A stretch of DNA of 47,274 nucleotides. Source: Galdieria sulphuraria. Lineage: Eukaryota; Rhodophyta; Bangiophyceae; Galdieriales; Galdieriaceae. Of this stretch, positions 40,150-47,274 are shown piece after piece. The stretch is from NCBI RefSeq assembly GCF_000341285.1, contig NW_005178407.1:1-47274 (forward strand). The letters run 5' to 3'. The position numbers and the translations under genes were made by a program. How positions within the stretch are numbered: position 1 is the first letter of the stretch; the number at the start of each line of letters is the position of its first letter. The notes under the pieces are model-generated. The model did not search any database, was not told the DNA's origin, and was given only the letters and a program-made list of their open reading frames with translations.

Positions 40150-43100
40150 CGTCCTTTTACAAATTCATTCCATTCATTCATCCCCATCGCGCTTTTGAAG
40201 ATGCGAAAAGAAATGAACATATCCATATGTATTGTGAATACCTCAGAATAGTCTTACAATAGTAGCTTAATGACTGAAGAACTATTCAAGATATTTTATC
40301 AATATGTACTTGAGTGCTTTCATGACAGCTTGGTCCGAAAATTAAAAAAGTATAGAAGCAACAAGTTTGAAAAAAAGCCCTCCTTTTGTGAGATTGAATG
40401 CAATACTTATCTTTATATTAGTAGCGACAATGCGTACATTTCTTCTTTCGCTGATCATGAAATGAAAAGATCTATATTGTCTCTGAATATTGATCATGTA
40501 TATTTTATCTGTTTCTAAGAGTAATTCTAAGAAGAATATATACATATGTATTTTCCAAAACAAAAAAATATTTCAATGGCATAATTTTAGCAACTTGACA
40601 TGAAAACCAAAAGTTTGCTAACAAGTGAATGATACAATATCATAAGTATTTCGGTGAATTGACAAAAAATGGTTCTCTTTCATTCTTCTATTCGCACTAT
40701 TTCTTCCAAGCAATCTCATTTTGAGCTTTGAGTACCTTATAGCCTCCATCAACTCACCTCATACGAGGTTCATCTCCACCAGATCAACAAAAATATTCTC
40801 TTTGGTTCTCTCTTATAATAGAATATCTTTCTATATATGTCGTTTCATGTCTTTCAGAATAACGTTTTGTATGTGTTTGCCAAATAACGGTTTTTATCCC
40901 CAACATTGGAAAGACTATTATGGAGGACCATTTCTTAGTCTATTTTTTATCAGAGATTTTCTCGTCAATCATCAAATAATTATAATTTGCTTTCTAGAAA
41001 CTTGTTATTTTAGCATTTGGGGAAGACCTTCTTATCTTTCTGGTTTTTATAAGAATCGTAGACTCTGAAAACTTGAACCAAATTACAGGATTTCCCTTTG
41101 GCAACTTGAGATTGAGAGTGTCATATAAAATGACTGACTCCATGTTTGTGAAACTCCGGTTGATCATTATTATAACGAGAGTGCAGCACAATTCGTAAGC
41201 GAGTGTTGATGTAGCTTGAATTAAATGCTGCTCTTATGCCTCATCTTTCGCCCGTTTTGGTTCACCAAGAGCAAAATTGAATTCTCACAATGATATTATA
41301 TAAATCTTCGATGACTGACTTGATGATATTCCTGACATCGTTTGGCACACAAGTTATTGGTCTGTTGAGTTCATAAGATTGCCTCCGATTTTGAATAGTC
41401 CTAGATAAAAAAATTTCAACCGAAAGTAACGTAGATTGGAATCTTCAATTACTCTAAACAATATTCATTTTGTTTCAACTTGATTCCAGTCATTTCCTAG
41501 AAGAATGATTGCTGCTATATTGTTCAACAAGAGACTTGCAAAATCAAAACCGTTGGAAACTGAACGATACTCATCCACGAATAATAGAGGTTGAAGACAG
41601 AAATGATGACTATCAAAAATTGCCATTGCCATTGTTGCTTGAATCGAGTCGTAAGATACAATCTCATGTATTTTCTATCATGCAGCGAGACATTTTATGA
41701 TGGAGAGATATATCGGCATATGAAATTAAGAATATTTGGAAATTTAGGTAACCTTTTTGAATAAAGAGACAATTCATCCTAAAACAATACTTACTTGCCT
41801 CGTGTCTATTCCTCTTTTGCAAAATTTTTTTATCCAACCAACTCGAGTACAAGAATGCCACATTTTGATGTCTCTTACACAGTTTATTCTCCTCATATTG
41901 CCAGAAAATCTTGTTCAATTCTGAGTTTTTTCAGAAAAAGAAACGCCTAATAATTTAACCACACCAAGTGGACTATCCATTTTAGGATAGCACTCGGAGA
42001 AGAAGAAATTTTGTAAAAAGTTGGTTGCCACAAAATGAACAAAAAAGAGTAAAATGCAACTTAATGAAAAATATTTTTCTCTTGACTATGCAAAGTGCTA
42101 ATTTTATTTAACCTATCAATAGCATAGTGAGAAATACTGCGCCATTCATCAAAACAGTGTTTCATCTTGGGGAGATGATAATCATCTTTTCAAAATAGAA
42201 CGCTTCAACTGACTCCAACCCCGAGTAAATGGGATGCAAAACGTGACGATTACTTACAACTCTCGGTTGTTTCGAAAACTTTTGATCATACCCAAGGTTG
42301 TACAGTTTTTTTTGTAACCGACAAAAAATACTCCTTCGTGACCTGCAGTTTACAATAGCAGTTGTTGTTGGCACAGTGAAAATGAACGATAGAATTTTTT
42401 AGAATCAAGGTTTCTAACCTACTTTTGGTAGTAGTGTTCTTCTATTGTTCTTTCATGAATGAGAAAAATTAGTTATGTTGCTTGGATTCTATCACAAAAA
42501 AACAAACCTGGAAATGGATAATAACCTTTGAATGAAGCAAAAAAAGACTCGATATTCTTTCTTGTGACTTTTAGTGAAAGAATGAACACAACCACAAATA
42601 TATGAACACAAATTTTGCAGATTTTGAACCGTTGGCAAAGTTGAATCATTTTTGTTGTTTTCAGTGGAGGAAAGAGAATGAACAGAAGATGGAACTCGGC
42701 TGCTGAAGGATGAACTTGTAACATGATGTCATTCTTTGCGTTTGTTGGCCTGATGATATAGTAGTACCAAATTCATTGAAGACGTTCTTGACAGAGTTCA
42801 ATAAAATTTGTACAAAGTAGTAAGTATCGACATACGAAAATCTTCTCACTTTACAAAATATGAAATTTCAAATATTTCTTTGGTAACAAAAGACTATCAA
42901 GGGCAACAAGCTGATAATCTCAAGTATTTTCTCAAAAAGATGAAAATATTTGTTGTAATGTTGAAATGCCAATACTCGTTGGATATAGATTATCGACAAA
43001 CTTGAAAGCACTTCTTAAATTGGACAAAGCATATTCGTCAATAAAGTTTTTTACATCGACTACAGAAAGAATAATCAAAAAGTTTTGGGAAATCTCGAAT

Positions 43101-43414
43101 CATACAGCCAAATGAGTAACAACGACTGGAATCAAGGCATCATTTATAGCTGATTTGGTATGAATGGTAATCAACTTAAAATGCCATGTAGGATGACCAA
43201 GTCAATACTTGATCATGAAATGGTTTCAAAAACTTGTGGGCTTTTTTCAAAATTTCATTCCATCTCATATACCTTGACAACTCTATCCTCTTTCTCAAAA
43301 CAGACAATATCCATAATCTCAAGTTGTTCTTCACAAATGATTCGTTGCAACTCTTTGTGTCTAGACTATGAGATTTTGAATGAAATGAAATTTCTATCCT
43401 TTCAAATTCTCAGA

Positions 43415-43417
<3 letters not shown>

Positions 43418-43447
<30 letters not shown>
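43418..43447. repeat. (TA)n microsatellite
   Basis: The longest pure TA run in the window, about 30 bases, inside the gene-poor region. Confidence 0.85.
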
Positions 43448-43449
<2 letters not shown>

Positions 43450-46166
43450 ATCGTGGAATATTTCAGGTGTAAAGTTCCAATCGAATATCTTTTATAGATA
43501 ATCATACTCAATGCAGTTTTCACAAAAGGAGAATGAATGCTTTTAATGGAGACTAAGACAATAATGGATCAAAATACAAGACTTGACTGCTACAAAATCA
43601 TTCCTTGTTATGGAAAAGACTTTCTTTTGAAGCAATTGCTTTTTCACAATCACGACTCTTCTACAAGCTGATGGGTTCCAAGTGTTTGTAACAAGAAAAG
43701 GCATAGTTATCAGATTCAGCTTCAAGAGATGAGAAAGGAATTGGCATTGCGACTCTTGTTTTTGACAAATCACTCATTCTATACCCACTCTTCCAATGAA
43801 TGAATGAACAAGAAAACAAGTCATGTGACCGATAACAACTTGGTTAATCATAGCAAACAACTCGTGATACGATTGAAACACAAGCCACATACTGTTCTTC
43901 GGAGACTATTCTAAAACCATTTTTTTACACAGTGGTTGGGTCATATTATCTTACTCTTTCATTTCTGTTCTTTCTCATCACCCATTTCCAAAAAGATTGT
44001 AGGAATATTGTCTTCCCAAAAACTTGAAGAAGCAACTACTGATTGCAACCAACTAATGAATTCCCCTAAAACATGTTATATGGAAGACTTTACTGTGTTT
44101 ACGATATAAATATAAAAGTATATCAAAAAAGAATGTGAAAGAACAACTGCTTTCAACCGTCATTCATATTGTTCTTAGATGTTTCAAATAAAATGCATGA
44201 TGGGATCTTTCATCACTCACATTCTATTCTTCCATTTAGATTATTATTTCTTGTGTGAGAAGGATATCAAGAATACACGTATTTCATCTTTTTATTTCCC
44301 TTTTCATGTCCATGCCTATTTCTTTCTTTGTAAAGTATTTGAAAGGATATTCTCATCTTGGTTGAGGAGATACTAGAAAGTCGTTATTGTTGCAAGTCAT
44401 CTTTTGATTATACGAAAATTTTTTTACTATGAGTCTATTGTCTCTTCAAAGAATAATGCAACTCGAAAAGGAGAGAAATGTGGAATAAGCTCGAAGCAGC
44501 AACTGTTTGGAAAAGCAAAGGACATTCAAAGGAATATGAGAGAGAGTATCTTCTAAAAGAAACTTGTATGATTCCAAGTAGAAGACTCGAAATAAATAAG
44601 TTGTGAAGAAATATGAATCGATAGCATATACTTGAACAAGAAAGTCGAAACACTGTTGAATCAAAGGACATAGAATTGTAATCTTCAAATTGCTCCCATA
44701 ATGAATGAAATATCTGTAAGGTAACTATGGAATACGAAGAGGCATTCAAAGGTTGATGACATAAAAATATTCTTTTTGGAAAGGAAACTTGAATTTTCTA
44801 CTTTCCAATTCAATAAGCAATGACAAGAATTAATAAAGAGAGAAGATAAAAGCAGTAAAGTCTGTCAATGTCAACCAACAACAAGAACGCAACTGACAAT
44901 ATAAATAAATGGAAACAATTCTCAAACAGATCCTCTCGTCACCAATCTTCGGACATCAAAGATAAAGAAATACATATGTTCTTATTGAAAATTTTCTCTG
45001 GTTTCATTTTTTTGCAATCGTAAAATAGCTATAGCTGTTACAATCAAACTTTTGCTCTTCCTTTTGTTGTTCTAAAGCAATAAAGTTCTCATTGTTATGG
45101 TTACGTTTCCCGTAGATAGAGAATTTGAATAGCTTATCATAAAATATCGAATCACATTTCAATGAATCAATGCAAAGGGTTGAAAAACGATTCATTGGTT
45201 GATAAAAGGGGTATTTCAACTCTTTTATATATAGCTAGCATCAATATTCTGAATAGAACAGTAATTTTAGGATATAAAATCGCAACTGTCATGACACATA
45301 TCCAACTGTGTGTCTTTATATTGGAGAGATATCGATAAAAACAGTCACAAACAAGCTATACAACAGCAAACTAGCTTCCACAATACAATGAAAATGCAAC
45401 CATTCAAAATGAAGTAGACAAAACATTTGGACACAAGTCTTCTATGTATAGAAAAAGTATAAAAGTCTCAAGAGTTGATTGCAAAAGTCAAAGAAAACCA
45501 CCTAAAGAAGCACATTAAGAATGGAGGCACAAGACTGACTCAACAAAAGTTACTCTCAAGTCAAGATACCGCAATGTAATAACTAACCAAGAAGCGAGTC
45601 ACATTCAATACAATCAACTGGAGCTTTCTTACATATCACATACTCGAATATCAAAACAGCACAAGCTAAAAGGCAACTATCAAGGAAACATCAAAACCAA
45701 TTAAGAGCACTAGTTGTACAAAACTACGGACTCGATAGGAGTACAAGTTGAAACTCCACAAATCTCACAATAAAGTTGCGGAACTCAGACTATAGACACA
45801 AAAGTTAAAAAACTTGGCACATGAAAAACGCCAAACTTGCAGGTACTTTTCATTCGAAAATGCACAATATCACTTTGTATAAATGACCCAGCAACCAAAC
45901 TCCATGAAAAGTCGAAAAAAGTTCAAGAGACTGAATTATCAGACTTGAGCTAAAACCAATCACATTGTTAAGAGAAAAGCTGTTTCCTGTATTGACAGAT
46001 ACAGAGTTTCGCGTTGGCTAGTTGATCCTTTCGGTTATCATTTGTAACAAAGAGAATATCAGGAGTCTATCGAACGTCAGGGAAATATGGAAGACTATTA
46101 AAAGTCAAGTTTGCTTAGTACATGAGGAACTTTGAAGGGCAACGCAATCACCCCATAAGAACATTC

Positions 46167-46214
46167 TAGCAGTTGAACTTTGGTTTGCGTAGTCCTTTCT
46201 TGATTCAACTGCTA
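46167..46214. repeat. Perfect 11-bp inverted repeat (hairpin)
   Basis: TAGCAGTTGAA at 46167-46177 pairs perfectly with TTCAACTGCTA at 46204-46214, leaving a 26-base loop. It could form a stable RNA stem or a cruciform. It does not resemble a transposon end because no second copy or target duplication is seen. Confidence 0.6.
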
Positions 46215-46826
46215 TAACTGTTACAAAAAAGAGTAAAAACCAAAGATTATTTTCTCATAGTAGTGCCTCGCATCGACTGGTGTTTTACATTCACTGACAT
46301 AGCAGATCGAAGGAGGAGGATTCCTTCAAATGATTGTGTTATTTTCTAACAACTTCAACTCCACCTTTTCTCGATTAAGGACGTTATAAAATCTCTCTAG
46401 TAAGGTTGTTCTTCAGATCCCGAGAAATTCTCAAAATTCTTATGTCTAAAAGATAACAAGACGTGTCAATCTCAACATTACTTTGCAGGTGTATTACAGT
46501 GTTTATACGTTTTGTTGTTCGCTCTTACTATCCACTTCCTTGACCAATCAAAGGTAATCTCTCTATTGTACATAAAAAAAATTATCGTCAAGCATAAAAA
46601 CTAGTGTCGACTCATATTTGGACTCTTCTCACAATCTGTAAAGGTACGCTGTAGTAGTGGGAATCTACTTGCAAAGAATAATGAGTAATGTTTGAGCTCC
46701 AAAGAGGAAGCTGATCGTCAGGTAGACATCCACGCGTACTGAACAATTGTCTCGTTGAAAGAAGCAAACAAATGACAATTGAAAAGTAGTCTATGATTTC
46801 GGTTCAAGTCCCTGGGAGTTCTCTTC

Positions 46827-47274
46827 ATGTATTGGAGAATTTTTCTGGTTCTTTCATGTATTCTGATGCTTGGAGAATGTCACCAAATAGGTTATTCCCA
46901 TCCCAGTATTTATACAGTACAAGTTCCCAGAGGACCCGATATCCATGTGATATTTGGAAGTAAGGTGAAGGTAGATAACCGTACTTTNTACAAGGTCTTT
47001 TCCACAACCTTNGTTCCTCCAGTGAATATAACAGCAGATATTCCAGATTGTAGAGAATCTGGCTTTGAAGAAACTAGTTTGAAAGTAAATGATACTTTGC
47101 TGGATACAAGTTTTGTTCCCAGTTTGTGTCCTCTAGAAAATGTTTCGTTGACAGAAGGAAGAGTCTATGAGTCTGTTCAAGGAGGTCATCGTATTCAGTT
47201 TCAAGGATATTTGTAAGAAAGCTCGTTGGAACCCTTTTTGCAAGATGACGCTCCTGCTTCTTTCCTTACTCAGA
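46827..47274 (+). CDS. Secreted or membrane protein of unknown function, 3' truncated by window
   Basis: An ATG opens a frame with a strong signal peptide (MYWRIFLVLSCILMLGECH). It is followed by a probably extracellular segment with several N-glycosylation sites (VDNRT, NITAD, VNDT, ENVSL) and scattered cysteines. Two bases in the frame are undetermined (near 46,987 and 47,012), so two residues are unknown. The frame meets a stop at 47,216, but a GTAAGA donor lies exactly there, so the gene probably continues past a splice site and out of the window. I recognise no family. Confidence 0.5.

Larger units (their letters stand above)
40150..46826. other. Long gene-poor region
   Basis: About 6.7 kb in which I cannot support any protein gene, although the rest of the window has a gene roughly every 1.5 kb. 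Open frames are all under about 115 codons and match no family. The sequence is AT-rich, with a TA microsatellite at 43,418-43,447, a stretch of strong A-over-T asymmetry around 45,360-45,840, and a perfect 11-base-pair inverted repeat at 46,167-46,214. I found no tRNA or rRNA. It could hold non-coding RNA, a decayed gene, or a structural region such as a subtelomere or centromere; none of these is shown by the sequence. Confidence 0.5.

Noticed and set aside
43160-43501. 113-codon open frame in the gene-poor region
   Set aside because: It runs through the TA microsatellite (poly Ile-Tyr) and has no recognisable domain.
46799-46815. A tRNA B-box-like GGTTCAAGTCC just upstream of the last gene
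   Set aside because: The bases around it do not form a T-stem, and no A box or acceptor stem is found upstream.
1-47274. Transposons, retroelements, virus-derived elements or CRISPR arrays
   Set aside because: I saw no transposase, reverse transcriptase, integrase or capsid-like frames, no long terminal repeats and no regularly spaced repeats.

Overview
This window is eukaryotic nuclear DNA. Nearly every gene is split by short introns of about 40-60 bases with GTAAGT-like donors, genes sit tens to a few hundred bases apart on both strands, and base composition is AT-leaning. The gene set includes a plastid THF1/Psb29 homologue, a plant-type cycloartenol synthase with sterol C24-methyltransferase, a KUP potassium transporter and a secreted alpha-galactosidase. 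This combination points to a photosynthetic protist, most probably a cyanidiophyte red alga of the Galdieria type. That identification is inference from gene content and intron style, not a database match.

Layout. 1-4.2 kb: a 3'-truncated MFS sugar transporter (-), a sterol-desaturase-family hydroxylase in several short exons (+) and a PHO88/SND3 ER protein (+). 4.5-9.6 kb: a TCP11-domain protein (+), a secreted cysteine-rich protein (-) and THF1 (+). 9.7-14.8 kb: EMC3 (-), an F-box/JmjC oxygenase (+), an mPGES-2-like thioredoxin/GST protein (-) and sterol C24-methyltransferase (-). 14.9-19.4 kb: a hypothetical gene (+), a glycolipid transfer protein (+), a STAR/KH RNA-binding protein (-) and a RING protein (-). 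19.4-20.6 kb is a very AT-rich gap. It ends abruptly at a GC-rich island with an intronless bacterial-type QueC (+) and a spliced alkyladenine DNA glycosylase (-). 22.2-28.95 kb: a three-exon gene resembling RADX (an RPA-related ssDNA-binding protein), a KUP transporter and a HAD-family 5'-nucleotidase, all on the minus strand. 28.98-40.1 kb: a YgfZ/IBA57-type protein (+), a small unknown (-), cycloartenol synthase (+), alpha-galactosidase GH27 (-), a small unknown (-), a Wee1-type kinase with a Cys4 motif (-), a serine-motif-rich unknown (+) and an SRPBCC-like protein (-). 40.15-46.8 kb holds no gene I can support. A final secreted-type gene starts at 46,827, contains two undetermined bases and runs off the window.

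Links between genes. Cycloartenol synthase, the C24-methyltransferase and possibly the desaturase-family hydroxylase act in sterol synthesis, but they are scattered rather than clustered. SND3 and EMC3 both serve membrane-protein insertion at the ER. RADX-like, Wee1 and the DNA glycosylase concern genome maintenance and cell-cycle control. The sugar transporter and secreted alpha-galactosidase fit a life style that can use external sugars.

The strongest leads are the QueC gene with a presequence-like N terminus in a eukaryote, the RADX-like protein recovered by splicing two open frames, the zinc-ribbon-like motif in the Wee1 N terminus, and the 6.7 kb gene-free stretch with strong A-over-T strand asymmetry. 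I saw no rRNA, no convincing tRNA, no CRISPR array, and no virus-derived or transposable element.
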